The notes: generated by a model from the sequence alone, not told the origin. Positions 45,759-55,075 are shown, numbered from the stretch's first letter. The stretch: 64,000 nt of DNA from Rhodospirillum sp. (GCA_021741145.1 JAIOYK010000024.1:1-64000), one strand, 5' to 3'. Translations and numbers: made by a program.

Positions 45759-47330
45759 ATGGCCACACCTCTTCGCGGCCCGAGACCAATGACCCCAGAT
45801 TCCCAACGCGACGTCTACGCCTTCCTCTCCACCGGCGGGGCCCATGGCCATCCCGGTGAGCGGGTCGAGCAGATCCACACCCATATCTCCGCCCTCTTCC
45901 TCTGCGGTGACCGTGTTCTCAAGCTGATGCGGGCCATTGCCCTGCCCTATCTGGATCATACCACCCTGGCCGCGCGGAAAGCCTGCTGCGAGCGAGAGGT
46001 CGAGATCAATGGCCCAGGCGCCCCCGGCCTCTACTTGGGCGTTGTCCCCATCACCCGCGACGCCGATGGCCAACTGGCCGTGGATGGGGCTGGCGAGCCC
46101 GTGGAGTACGCGGTCTTGATGTACCGCTTCAAGCAGGGTGCCCTCTTCGACCGTATGCTTGGTCGGGGCCAACTCGACCGTCACCAGATGTGCGACTTGG
46201 CCGAGGCCGTGCTGGCCAGCCATGACCATGCCCCTTCTATCAAAGGGGACGGTGGACGGAATTTCACGGCCATCGTTGAAAACTCCCTGGTTTCCCTGGC
46301 CGAGACCGCCGATGCTCTGGGGTCCGAGCCGGTCCAGACCCTGGACCGGGCCATTCGCGCGGCCCTGGAGCAGGCCCAGCCGGTCCTCGCCAAGCGGGCC
46401 GAAGAGGGCAAGGTCCGGCGCTGCCATGGCGACCTCCACCTGCGCAATATCCTGTGGTGGGACGGCAAACCCACCCTGTTCGACGCCATCGATTTCAACG
46501 ACATGTTCGTCACCATCGACGTCCTCTACGACCTCGCGTTCCTGCTGATGGACCTGGACCACCGGGGCCAGCGGCGCCTCGCGTCCATCACCTTCAACCA
46601 CTACATGGAATACGCCGGAGACACAGGCGGCCTTTCGGTCCTGCCCCTCTTCCTGGCCCTGCGGGCAATGATCCGGGCCTTCGTCCAAGCCACCGCGGCC
46701 CGTGGGTTGAGCGATCCCGAAAAGGCCGCCCGAGAGGTCGAGGAGGGCAAGGCATATTTGGCCCGCGCCCTGGAATACCTCTCCCCACCCGCGCCGCGCA
46801 TGGCAGCGGTTGGCGGGCTATCGGGCAGCGGAAAATCCCGACTCGCCCGGGAATTGGCCTGCCACTTCGGCGCCGCGCCCGGCGCCCTGGTCCTGCGCAC
46901 CGACGTCCTGCGCAAGCGCATCATGGGCAAGAAACCCTACGAGAAGCTGGGACCAGAGGGCTACACGCCGGAGACCCATGCCCGGGTCTATGAAACCCTC
47001 ACGGCCGAGGCCCAGGCCGCGCTGGCCGCGGGCCATTCGGTCATCCTGGATGGAGTCCACGCCCGCCAGCACGAGCGGGAACAGGCCGAAGCCGTGGCCA
47101 CCGAGGCGGGTGTTCCGTTCACTGGACTCTGGGTCCATACGCCCGTCGAAGTGGCCATGAAACGAATCGAAACCCGAGTCCGCAACCCCTCGGACGTGAC
47201 CCTGGAAATCCGGGCCGAACAAGAAAACTTCGACCTGGGGGCGGTCACCTGGACCCGCGTCGACTCCTCCGGCTCCAAGAAGGAAACCCTGGCCCAGGGC
47301 CTCGCCGCCCTGGGGATAGCAAACGCCTAG
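45759..47330 (+). CDS. Fused aminoglycoside phosphotransferase-like kinase and AAA-type P-loop kinase
   Basis: Residues about 40-330 have APH/choline-kinase features: CHGDLHLRNILWW (catalytic loop) and FDAIDFNDMF (metal-binding). Residues about 345-520 are a P-loop kinase with GLSGSGKSRLAREL and an LDGVHARQHERE segment. This two-domain architecture is known in proteobacteria as a bifunctional phosphotransferase/ATP-binding protein, with no defined substrate. Start could also be ATG 45789 (MTPDSQRD); neither has a strong ribosome site. Confidence 0.82.
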   Translation: MATPLRGPRPMTPDSQRDVYAFLSTGGAHGHPGERVEQIHTHISALFLCGDRVLKLMRAIALPYLDHTTLAARKACCEREVEINGPGAPGLYLGVVPITRDADGQLAVDGAGEPVEYAVLMYRFKQGALFDRMLGRGQLDRHQMCDLAEAVLASHDHAPSIKGDGGRNFTAIVENSLVSLAETADALGSEPVQTLDRAIRAALEQAQPVLAKRAEEGKVRRCHGDLHLRNILWWDGKPTLFDAIDFNDMFVTIDVLYDLAFLLMDLDHRGQRRLASITFNHYMEYAGDTGGLSVLPLFLALRAMIRAFVQATAARGLSDPEKAAREVEEGKAYLARALEYLSPPAPRMAAVGGLSGSGKSRLARELACHFGAAPGALVLRTDVLRKRIMGKKPYEKLGPEGYTPETHARVYETLTAEAQAALAAGHSVILDGVHARQHEREQAEAVATEAGVPFTGLWVHTPVEVAMKRIETRVRNPSDVTLEIRAEQENFDLGAVTWTRVDSSGSKKETLAQGLAALGIANA

Positions 47331-47536
47331 CCACCGACGCGAAACGGGTTTTATAGCCCGGAATGAAAAGCGGTGAAAAGTCCGCGATTCCAGTTTATCC
47401 AAAAGCCAACTAGGGGCATAATTCCTTTTATCAAAAGTGTTTACCCCTGCCTTCTAGAACGAGGCGGCGAGTGAAGCGGAAAACCGCGCCCCTTCCGCCC
47501 ACCGCCGCGACCTTTACCCCCAAGGAGGATCCCGCC

Positions 47537-48421
47537 ATGTCCGGAATCAAGACCATTCTCTCCGTTATTGGCGACGAGACCACTGGGGAGTCCCCCCTGC
47601 GCGTCGCCCTGACCATCTCCAAGGTCCACGGCTGCCATGTCGAGGGCTTCCATGTGATGATCGACGCCGCGGCCGCCATCCCCTACGTCGGCGAAGCGAT
47701 GGCTGGCGCCCTGGTGGAAGACATGGTGGAAGCCGCCGAGAAGGACGCAAGGGACCGCGCCGACAAGGCCAAGGCCCTGTTCGACCGGGTCACGTCCGAG
47801 TTGGGTGTCTCCCAGGACGGGACTCCACCGGGAGACGGCTCGGCCACGGCCACATGGCGGGAAACCTCGGGTCCGGAGCCCGAACAGGTGGCCCTGCGTG
47901 GTCGCGTGGCCGACCTGTTGGTCCTTGGCCAGCCCGGCTCCAACGGCGAGCCCCCGTCCCTGTTGACCCTGAACGCGGCTCTGCTCGAAAGCGGCCGCCC
48001 CGTTCTCGTGGCGCCACCGGAGAGCACCGGCGGCACCGTGGGCACCCGAGTGGCCATCGCCTGGAACGGCAGCGCCGAGGCCGCCCGCGCGGTCATGGGC
48101 GCCATGCCCTTCCTGGTGGCCGCCGAAAAGGTAACGGTGCTGATCGCCGAGGCCGACGACAATGACGACGCCGCCGACGCCACCGCCCATGAGCTGGAAA
48201 CCCATCTGGCGTGGCACGGCGTGCAAGCGGACATCAAGGTCCTGCGCGCCGGGCCGGGCTCCAAGGCCGGGGAAGCCCTTATCCAAGCCTGCGAGTCCAT
48301 GGGCGCCGACCTGCTGGTGATGGGCGCCTATACCCACTCCCGTCTGCGCCAGCTTATCCTGGGCGGCGTGACTCGTCATATCCTGTCCAGCGCCCTGTTC
48401 CCGGTGCTGCTGTCCCATTAA
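47537..48421 (+). CDS. Universal stress protein, tandem UspA domains
   Basis: A 294-residue protein containing two UspA folds: the first, degenerate half from residue 1, and a second with AIAWNGSAEAARAV and the ATP-binding end MGAYTHSRLRQLILGGVTRHILSSA (G-2x-G-9x-G-S/T). Thus the C-terminal half should bind ATP. ATG at 47537 follows AAGGAGG; the ORF extension from 47471 is unlikely. It stands alone between unrelated genes. Confidence 0.9.
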   Translation: MSGIKTILSVIGDETTGESPLRVALTISKVHGCHVEGFHVMIDAAAAIPYVGEAMAGALVEDMVEAAEKDARDRADKAKALFDRVTSELGVSQDGTPPGDGSATATWRETSGPEPEQVALRGRVADLLVLGQPGSNGEPPSLLTLNAALLESGRPVLVAPPESTGGTVGTRVAIAWNGSAEAARAVMGAMPFLVAAEKVTVLIAEADDNDDAADATAHELETHLAWHGVQADIKVLRAGPGSKAGEALIQACESMGADLLVMGAYTHSRLRQLILGGVTRHILSSALFPVLLSH

Positions 48422-48475
48422 ACAGGCATCCATCCACGGGCCATGGGGCCGGTCGCGGAAATGCCGCGTCCGGCC

Positions 48476-48934
48476 CTATTTGCTTTCGTGCTCGACCGGT
48501 TTATCGGCGCCCAGCTCATCGGCGCCCGAATGATTCGCGCCCTGCTCATCGACAACGGCACCGACGACACGCCCCTCCCCCGCCTTATGGTGGTACTGGA
48601 TCGCGACCATCAACCCCTTTACAGGTCTCAGCGGTGGAACGCTAATCAATAAAATCAGGGGCAGAGTCGTCACCAGATGCACCCAGTAGGGGGCTTGGTA
48701 GGCCAACTCAAGCCACAGGGCGAAGCCAACCGTCAGGAAGCAAGCCAGGAGCATGACGACGAAGGCCGGACCATCCGCGGCATCGGCGAAGGAATAGTCC
48801 AGGCCGCAGTGGTCGCAGGTTTCCCGGAGTGTCAGAAAACCGGTGAACAGCCGCCCCTCCCCACAGTGGGGACAGCGTCCCATGGCTCCCGCCCGAAAGG
48901 GGGCCGGAGTCGAATGAATTGAATTCTCGCGCAT
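48476..48934 (-). CDS. DUF983 family membrane protein
   Basis: Small membrane protein with an N-terminal zinc-ribbon-like pair CPHCGEGRLF and CDHCGLDYSF, then two hydrophobic helices (FVVMLLACFLTVGFALWL, HLVTTLPLILLISVPPL) and a GLMVAIQYHHKA end, all typical of DUF983. Function unknown; often near cytochrome oxidase genes in other alphaproteobacteria. ATG 48934 has GAGG upstream; 48943 is the longer option. Its 5' flank is a double-hairpin repeat ending 17 bp away. Confidence 0.8.
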   Translation of the reverse strand: MRENSIHSTPAPFRAGAMGRCPHCGEGRLFTGFLTLRETCDHCGLDYSFADAADGPAFVVMLLACFLTVGFALWLELAYQAPYWVHLVTTLPLILLISVPPLRPVKGLMVAIQYHHKAGEGRVVGAVVDEQGANHSGADELGADKPVEHESK

Positions 48935-48951
48935 GTTCCTCATCCCATGTC

Positions 48952-49077
48952 TTAGAGTGAAACTGAATCAGCTTGAGTCAAGCTGGCCCAGTTTCACTCT
49001 AATCTTATAAATTTTAGAGTACCTTCGAGATCAAGTTGGGCCATGTCTTGGCCCAACTTGATCTCGAAGGTACTCTA
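48952..49077. repeat. 126-bp double-hairpin element, copy A
   Basis: Hairpin 1 (48952-49002) has 14-bp arms TTAGAGTGAAACTG / CAGTTTCACTCTAA with an inner AGCTTG-AGT-CAAGCT stem. A TCTTATAAATT-type linker follows. Hairpin 2 (49015-49077) has perfect 29-bp arms starting TAGAGTACCTTCGAG with loop TGTCT. Both hairpins share TAGAGT/ACTCTA feet. An inverted copy occurs at 62422-62545. No coding capacity; likely a non-autonomous mobile or REP-type element. Confidence 0.92.
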
Positions 49078-49080
49078 GGT

Positions 49081-49672
49081 TCATGACGCCAAACGCGCCA
49101 CAATACCCCAGAGGTTTGAATCCTTCACTTCGTCCGCGCCGACAAAGGTCTGGCCCGTCGCCGCCGCCATCAATCGACAGAGGGGCGAAAGAACCGTGAC
49201 CACCGGAATATCCCCCAGAGTATAGGGAATCCCCTGGTCCTCGCAGGAGGTCACGAGCCAAGCGACGGCGGCGGACAGGGGGCTTGCCGTGATGCCCAAT
49301 CGGGAGGCGACGGAGGCCGCGGCCAGGGGCCGCTCCGGTCGAATTGCCGTTTTTCGGGCGACGTCGGCGATGATCGGTTGAATCACATAAACCGTATGTC
49401 CCGTGCCCACGGCCAGGGTCATGCCATCGGTCACCAGGGGGCCAAGGAAAGTCACCGCCTTGGGGGAGCGGCGTGGCAGCCGTTCCGACAACCGTACCAG
49501 CCACTCCTTGCCCCGGGCCGCTTCCAGGGCCGACGCGGCCAAGACGGCGGCGAGGATGATCAACGTCACCGAAATCGGCGCGCCGCCCGGGGACAATCCC
49601 CATGCCCAAGCCACCGATCCACGCGCCCAGATACAGCGCGAGAAGCGTCATCGCCCATTCGATCCAGATCAT
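49081..49672 (-). pseudogene. Truncated, frameshifted Dcu-type C4-dicarboxylate transporter
   Basis: The ATG at 49672 opens WAMTLLALYLGAWIGGLGMG, the Dcu N-terminus. A one-base shift near 49600 moves the reading to SPGGAPISVTLIILAAVLAASALEA, then GTGHTVYVIQPIIADVA and AIRPERPLAAASVASRLGI, the conserved DcuA/DcuB core. The protein stops after about 190 residues in total (normal length about 440) at 49081, 4 bp from the double-hairpin repeat. The C-terminal half is missing, so transport is impossible. The frameshift alone could be a sequencing error; the truncation is not. Confidence 0.82.
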
Positions 49673-49825
49673 GGCAATCCCCGGTTCAACGTTGTCCGAA
49701 CGGACCCGTCGACAGGGCCGTGTCTCCAACCCTACCCCATTCGACGGGTCTGGGGCCATGGTGCCGCATTGACCCCCGCGTGACCAATCCGGACAGTGAC
49801 TCGAATGTCACGGTCGAAAGCGCCG

Positions 49826-50701
49826 TCACACGAATTTCCGAAACAGCTTCGTCTGATCGAACAACTCTTCCAGGTCTTTCATACGGGTGTGGGTTTCGCT
49901 CCACATGGCGTTCTGAACCGCGGCGATCAGGGCCTCGAGCAGGAAGAGCGTGACCGCCGAACTGTCCCAGGCCGAGGGCGCCTCGATGCGGGCGCGGAAA
50001 GCATGCTTGGCGTATTTCGCCGCCGGCGAGCCCCATTGGTCGGTGAACAGCACGACATCCACCCCTCGCCCCGTGGCCATCTCCGCCAAACGGATAATAT
50101 CATGCTCGTAGCGGCGCACGTCGAAGGCAACCAGGACGTCACCCGGCTTCATGTTCAGCACGTAGTGGGGCCAAGTGTTGGAATTGGGCGCCACCAAGGT
50201 CACCCCACCCCGGATCACCTGCATATGCGTGTAGAAGTAATCGGCCAGGGACCGGGAAATGCGGCCGCCCACGGTATGGATGGTCCGATCCGGATCGGTG
50301 AGCAGACGGGCCACCGAATCGAAAGTCTCCGTACCGATATTGCGCAAGGATTGGCGCATATTGTCCATCACCACGTCGGCGAAGCGATTGAGGATATGGG
50401 TATCCGGCGCGTTCTCCGCCCAGCGGTCATGCTTGGAAATGGGGCTCGAAATGGTGGCTTCCAGCTCCCCCCTCAGGGCCCCCTGCAGGTCGGGAAAGCC
50501 GCCAAAGCCCAGTTTTTTGGCCATGCGCGCCACCGTTGGGGTCGACACGCCCGAGGCCTCGGCCACCGTGGTGATACTGCCCAGGCCGGATACTGGATAA
50601 TTCTCGAGGATGGTATTGGCCAATTGCCGCTCGGCCCGGGTGAGGTCATCGAACCGCGCGCGAATCCGCTCGGCCACCGTCTGGCCTTCCTCCCGATTCA
50701 T
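49826..50701 (-). CDS. MurR/RpiR family transcriptional regulator
   Basis: N-terminal RpiR helix-turn-helix (SITTVAEASGVSTPTVARMAKKLGF) and a C-terminal SIS domain (TIHTVGGRISRSLADYFY, VLVAFDVRRYEHDIIRLAEMA) that binds a phosphosugar-like or other effector. Length 291 is typical. It is divergent from the TRAP/glutamine-synthetase-like operon and faces GAAAA/TTTTC inverted repeats, so it is the likely regulator. Downstream 49673-49825 has no gene. Confidence 0.9.
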   Translation of the reverse strand: MNREEGQTVAERIRARFDDLTRAERQLANTILENYPVSGLGSITTVAEASGVSTPTVARMAKKLGFGGFPDLQGALRGELEATISSPISKHDRWAENAPDTHILNRFADVVMDNMRQSLRNIGTETFDSVARLLTDPDRTIHTVGGRISRSLADYFYTHMQVIRGGVTLVAPNSNTWPHYVLNMKPGDVLVAFDVRRYEHDIIRLAEMATGRGVDVVLFTDQWGSPAAKYAKHAFRARIEAPSAWDSSAVTLFLLEALIAAVQNAMWSETHTRMKDLEELFDQTKLFRKFV

Positions 50702-51003
50702 TCCACCCTCCCCGATACCAATGTTTCATTTTCAAGGAACCAGACCGCGCCGGGAAACAGGTCATCCTCCGTCCCGGTTTAAACGGGCCGTCCTCCGTCT
50801 TTTATTTCCCGTTCGGCGGACCGCTTCGCTGGTGCCTCTGACATGGGCGGACTTTGCCCGGCGCTCGGACCGCCGAAATCCGCTCCCCGTGATTTCCGCG
50901 GAGTCTCCCTCGGTGAACCGGCGGGATCACTCTGAAAAGGATGCGCCAAAAATTCTGGATGTGAAGAAATATTTTCAAAATGGGTTTGCGGCGGTCCGAT
51001 TTT

Positions 51004-51029
51004 GTGAAAAGCTGATACTCGATTTTCAC
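51004..51029. promoter_or_regulatory. Candidate RpiR operator
   Basis: GTGAAAA and TTTTCAC form a 7-bp inverted repeat with a 12-bp spacer, 42 bp before the hydrolase start. Related TTTC motifs occur at about 50725-50738 (TTTCATTTTCAA) and 50970-50985 (AAATATTTTCAAAAT). The rest of 50702-51070 contains no gene. Confidence 0.5.
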
Positions 51030-51070
51030 GGATCGGCCCCGGGGGAACCGGGATTAGGGGGAAGGGGCGC

Positions 51071-51892
51071 ATGGCCTTGGCGATGGGACAGCGGATGGAC
51101 GCGGAACGGATTCCGGGGGCGGTCGAGATCGTCAATCCCTTGGGTCGGTCCTCCCTTCTTCTGGTCTGCGAGCACGCCTCCCACCACATCCCGCCGGAGT
51201 TCGGATCCCTGGGGTTGAGCGAGGAAGCCCTGACAAGCCATATCGCTTGGGACCCCGGTGCCCGGGACTTGGCCTTCGCCTTAGCCGAGAACCTGGACGC
51301 GACCCTGGTGGCCGCCCGCGTCTCCCGACTGGTTTACGACGTGAACCGGCCGCCGGACTCGGACTCGGCCATCCCCGAGGTCAGCGAAGCCTGGCGCATC
51401 CCCGGCAACGAAAACCTGAGCCCCACCGAGCGGGCGGAGCGGGTGGACCGGATCTATCGGCCGTTCCGCGATGGTTTGGCCGAGACCCTGGACCAACGGA
51501 CTCACGACCGGCGTCCCGTGGCCCTGGTGACCATTCACTCCTTCACTCCGGTTTACAACGGGGTCGCCCGGCAGGTTCAGGTCGGCGTGCTCCATGACAG
51601 CGACACCCGGCTGGCCGACGGCTTCCTCGCGCGCATGGGGGACGGCCGGTTCGACCTGCGCCGCAATGAGCCCTACGCCCCCGCGGACGGAGTCACCCAT
51701 ACCCTGCGGGAACACGGCATTGCCCGGGGTCTGCCCAATATGATGATCGAAATCCGCAACGACCTGCTGGCCAATTCAAGCGATCGGAGCACCATGGCCG
51801 CTTGGCTGGCCTTGGGTCTTCGGTCCACCCTGTCCACTTTCACCGCGGAAGCCTGGGGCACCGCCGACACTTGGGGAGGTGCCCATGCCTAG
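51071..51892 (+). CDS. N-formylglutamate amidohydrolase family protein
   Basis: Metallohydrolase of the family that hydrolyses the amide of N-substituted glutamates. CEHASHHIPPEF, HIAWDPGARDLA and VTIHSFTPVYNG hold the metal and catalytic residues. Length 273 is normal. No histidine-utilisation genes are nearby. With a glutamine-synthetase-like ligase in the same operon, a gamma-glutamyl amide is a more likely substrate than N-formylglutamate (inference). Its stop overlaps the TRAP small-permease start. Confidence 0.85.
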   Translation: MALAMGQRMDAERIPGAVEIVNPLGRSSLLLVCEHASHHIPPEFGSLGLSEEALTSHIAWDPGARDLAFALAENLDATLVAARVSRLVYDVNRPPDSDSAIPEVSEAWRIPGNENLSPTERAERVDRIYRPFRDGLAETLDQRTHDRRPVALVTIHSFTPVYNGVARQVQVGVLHDSDTRLADGFLARMGDGRFDLRRNEPYAPADGVTHTLREHGIARGLPNMMIEIRNDLLANSSDRSTMAAWLALGLRSTLSTFTAEAWGTADTWGGAHA

Positions 51893-52424
51893 CGCCCTGA
51901 TCGCCTATGTCCGGGTGGTCAACAAGATCAACCGGACCATCGGGCGGATCGTCATGCTCGGGATCTTCGTGATGATGGGGGTGCTGCTTTACGCCTCCTT
52001 CACCAAGACCTTTTTCATCCCACCCCTGTGGTCCCTGGAAGTCTCCCAATTCCTGATGGTTGGCTATTTCCTGCTGGGGGGCGCCTACTCCCTGCAAATG
52101 GGCGCCCATGTGCGCATGGATCTGGTCTATGGCAACTGGCGGCCCCATACCCGGACCTGGGTGGACGCCTTTACGGTCCTGTTCCTGATTTTCTATCTCG
52201 CCCTACTTCTTTACGGCGCCATTTCCAGCACCACCTATGCCCTGGAATACGGCGAGCGCAGTTACTCCGCCTGGCGCCCCTATATGGCGCCGATCAAGAT
52301 CATCATGACCTTCGGCATCCTGATGACCCTGCTGCAATCCATCGCCATCCTGATCACCGACGTGGCCCGGCTGCGGGGGATCGAGATCCATGATGGCCTG
52401 AACGAGGAAGAGCGCGAACAATGA
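51885..52424 (+). CDS. TRAP transporter small permease (DctQ)
   Basis: Small membrane subunit of a tripartite sodium-coupled solute importer. Four hydrophobic helices occur (IVMLGIFVMMGVLLYASF, FLMVGYFLLGGAYSL and two more) with a W-S-L-E-V-S-Q segment typical of DctQ. ATG 51885 has GGGGAGG upstream and overlaps the preceding stop. Its own end overlaps dctM-like by ATGA. Confidence 0.9.
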   Translation: MPSALIAYVRVVNKINRTIGRIVMLGIFVMMGVLLYASFTKTFFIPPLWSLEVSQFLMVGYFLLGGAYSLQMGAHVRMDLVYGNWRPHTRTWVDAFTVLFLIFYLALLLYGAISSTTYALEYGERSYSAWRPYMAPIKIIMTFGILMTLLQSIAILITDVARLRGIEIHDGLNEEEREQ

Positions 52425-53743
52425 GTTACGAGATGATCGCCCTTCTCATGTTCGCCTCCCTGATGGTCATGATGTTGACCGGTCAGAGGGTTTTCGCCGC
52501 GATTGGTGTCGTCGGCGCCGCCGCGGCCCTGCTGCTGTGGGGCGACGGCGGGGTGGAACTGAGCTTCAGCGCGGCCATGAAGCTGATGAAGTGGTACCCC
52601 CTGCTGACCCTGCCGTTGTTCGTTTTCATGGGCTATATGCTCTCGGAATCGGGCATCGCCGAGGACCTCTACAAGATGTTCCACGTGTGGATGGGGCCGC
52701 TTCACGGCGGACTGGCCATCGGCACGATTGCCCTGATGGTCGTGATTTCGGCGATGAACGGCCTGTCCGTGGCGGGCATGGCCATTGGTGCGTCCATCGC
52801 CCTGCCCGAGCTGTTACGGCGGGGCTACGACAAAATCATGGTCACCGGCGTGATCCAGGCGGGCAGTTCACTGGGTATTCTGGTGCCCCCCTCGGTGGTG
52901 CTGGTGCTCTACGGTATGATCGCCCGCCAGCCCGTCGGTCAACTTTGGCTCGCCGGGGTGTTCCCCGGTCTCCTGATGGCCGCCCTGTTCATCCTGTACG
53001 TGGTCGTCCGCTGTAAGCTCAATCCAGAGCTGGGACCGGCCCTGTCCAAGGAAGAGCGGAATGTTCCCCTGGGCGAGAAGCTGGCCCTGCTTCAGGCGGG
53101 CGTCATTCCCCTGGCCATCTTCTTCTGCATGACCGGCCTGTTCCTGATGGGCATCACCAGCCTGGTGGAAAGCTCGGCGGTGGGCGCGCTCTCGGCCATG
53201 GCCGCGGCCCTGTTCAAGGGGCGCCTGACCAAGAAGATCGTGGAAGACACCCTACGCAAGACCCTGGCCATTTCCTGCATGTTCATGTGGATCATTCTAG
53301 CCGCCCTGTGCTTCGGCTCGGTTTTCGACGGCCTGGGCGCGGTGAAATCCATCGAGGGGCTTTTCGTCGACGACCTGGGATTGTCCCCCTGGGAGGTGCT
53401 GATTCTGATGCAGCTCTCCTACCTGATCATGGGAACCTTCCTCGACGACACGGCCATGCTGGTGATCGTCGCGCCCCTTTATATTCCGCTGGTCGGAGCC
53501 TTGGGCTTTGATTTGGTCTGGTATGGCGTGCTTTACACCATCACTTGCCAGATCGCCTATATGACTCCGCCCTTCGGCTACAACCTGTTCCTCATGCGGG
53601 CCATGGCGCCACCGGAGATCACCCTGGTGGACATCTATCGATCGATCATCCCCTTCGTTATGGTAATGGTCGCCGCCCTGGCCCTCGTGACCGCGTTCCC
53701 AGAGATTGCCCTTTGGCTGCCCCAGCATTTCTACACAAAATAG
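52421..53743 (+). CDS. TRAP transporter large permease (DctM)
   Basis: Main transport subunit of 440 residues with about twelve hydrophobic helices. AMNGLSVAGMAIGASIALPELLRRGYDK and GSSLGILVPPSVVLVLYG are the DctM signatures, and FLDDTAMLVIVAPLY carries the helix near the sodium site. Translationally coupled to dctQ-like. Confidence 0.93.
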   Translation: MSYEMIALLMFASLMVMMLTGQRVFAAIGVVGAAAALLLWGDGGVELSFSAAMKLMKWYPLLTLPLFVFMGYMLSESGIAEDLYKMFHVWMGPLHGGLAIGTIALMVVISAMNGLSVAGMAIGASIALPELLRRGYDKIMVTGVIQAGSSLGILVPPSVVLVLYGMIARQPVGQLWLAGVFPGLLMAALFILYVVVRCKLNPELGPALSKEERNVPLGEKLALLQAGVIPLAIFFCMTGLFLMGITSLVESSAVGALSAMAAALFKGRLTKKIVEDTLRKTLAISCMFMWIILAALCFGSVFDGLGAVKSIEGLFVDDLGLSPWEVLILMQLSYLIMGTFLDDTAMLVIVAPLYIPLVGALGFDLVWYGVLYTITCQIAYMTPPFGYNLFLMRAMAPPEITLVDIYRSIIPFVMVMVAALALVTAFPEIALWLPQHFYTK

Positions 53744-53764
53744 ATCCGGGTCAGCCCAGAAGCG

Positions 53765-53784
53765 TCCCCCCATCAAAGGGGGGA
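53765..53784. terminator. GC hairpin between large permease and binding-protein genes
   Basis: TCCCCCC pairs with GGGGGGA around ATCAAA. No T-run. It may stabilise or attenuate message so that the binding protein is made at a different level. Confidence 0.5.
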
Positions 53785-53853
53785 GAGCACCGGACGTATT
53801 CCGGTCCGAGAACACCACTGACCGATTGTTCAACCAGGGAAGGGTTTCGTGAT

Positions 53854-54906
53854 ATGACCAACAGACGGGATTTCATCAAAAAAGCGGGCGTCGCCTCCGC
53901 CGTCGTGGGCGCCGCCTCGCTGTCCGCTCCGGCCATTGTCCGGGCCCAAGCGCCGATCAAGTGGCGCTTGCAGACCTATGCTGGCGCCGCGCTTGGCGAA
54001 TATGTGATCAAGTCCTCCATCGACAAGTTCAATGAAGTGGCCGATGGCCAGATGGAGATCGAACTCTATTACGCCGACCAGCTTGTCCCCACTGGCGAGT
54101 TGTTCCGTGCCATGCAGAACGGCGTGATCGACGCCGTGCAGTCCGATGATGACTCCATGGCCGCGCCGGTCGATGTCTCCGTTTTCGGCGGCTATTTCCC
54201 CTTCGGTACCCGCTACAGCCTGGACGTGCCCGTGCTGTTCGAGAAATACGGCCTGAAGGAAATCTGGCAGGAAGCCTATGGCGAGGTCGAGAACGTCACC
54301 TGGCTGTCCGCCGGATCTTGGGATCCCTGCCATTTCGCCACCAAACAGCCGATCAACACCCTGGACGACCTCAAGGGCAAGCGGGTCTACACCTTCCCCA
54401 CCGCCGGTCGCTTCATGTCCCGTTTCGGCGTGGTGCCGGTGACCCTGCCCTACGAGGACGTGCCCGTCGCCATCCAGACCGGTGAGTTGGACGGCGTCTG
54501 CTGGTCGGGTATCACAGAGGACTACACCGTTGGCTGGGCCGACGTCTGCGACTACTTCCTGACCAACAACATCTCCGGCGCCTGGATCGGCTCCTACTTC
54601 GCCAACACCGAGAAGTGGAATGCCGTCCCCGCCCACCTACAGACCCTGTTCAAGCTCTGCATGGACAGCAGCCATTACCATCGCCAGTGGTGGTACTGGG
54701 GCGGCGAGGCCGACCTGCGCGTCAACGGCTCCAAGCTGAAGCTGACCACCCTGCCCGACGCCGAATGGAAGAAGGTGGAAGACGCCGCCCACGAGTTCTG
54801 GGACGAAATCGCCAAGGAATCCGATCGCAGCGCTAAAATCGTCCAAATTCTGCGCGACTATTCCGCCCTGATGCAGAAGGCTGGACCTCCGTACCGCTTC
54901 GGTTGA
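53854..54906 (+). CDS. TRAP transporter substrate-binding protein (DctP), Tat-exported
   Basis: Periplasmic solute receptor of 350 residues. The start MTNRRDFIKKAGV is a twin-arginine-type signal, cleaved near VRA-QAP. The DctP family arginine/asparagine carboxylate-clamp region (VYTFPTAGRFMSRFGVVPV) is present, so the ligand may carry a carboxylate, though amine-binding members are known. GELDGVCWSGITEDY is also typical. Unusual order: receptor gene last in the TRAP set. Confidence 0.9.
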   Translation: MTNRRDFIKKAGVASAVVGAASLSAPAIVRAQAPIKWRLQTYAGAALGEYVIKSSIDKFNEVADGQMEIELYYADQLVPTGELFRAMQNGVIDAVQSDDDSMAAPVDVSVFGGYFPFGTRYSLDVPVLFEKYGLKEIWQEAYGEVENVTWLSAGSWDPCHFATKQPINTLDDLKGKRVYTFPTAGRFMSRFGVVPVTLPYEDVPVAIQTGELDGVCWSGITEDYTVGWADVCDYFLTNNISGAWIGSYFANTEKWNAVPAHLQTLFKLCMDSSHYHRQWWYWGGEADLRVNGSKLKLTTLPDAEWKKVEDAAHEFWDEIAKESDRSAKIVQILRDYSALMQKAGPPYRFG

Positions 54907-54985
54907 TCCGGGATTTGATCCAAGGGTTGGTCCCCACCGCTCCCCCTGCCTCCAATCGGAGAGGGCCAACTCCAAATCCACGAAC

Positions 54986-55020
54986 CCGCCCCACCTGGGC
55001 CTTGGCTTCAGGTGGGGCGG
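54986..55020. other. Hairpin between the dctP-like and glutamine-synthetase-like genes
   Basis: CCGCCCCACCTG pairs perfectly with CAGGTGGGGCGG across an 11-base loop. No T-run follows. It may be a processing or stability element separating transporter from enzyme expression. Confidence 0.6.
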
Positions 55021-55075
55021 CGCGTGGTTGTCGAGTAAAGCTCCAAGACGCGAGGCACACCGTGGGAAGGACGCC

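Noticed and set aside
45459-46688. 409-residue minus-strand ORF
   Set aside because: Mostly antisense to the APH-AAA kinase gene; only its extreme end looks protein-like and is noted under the 45331-45758 region.
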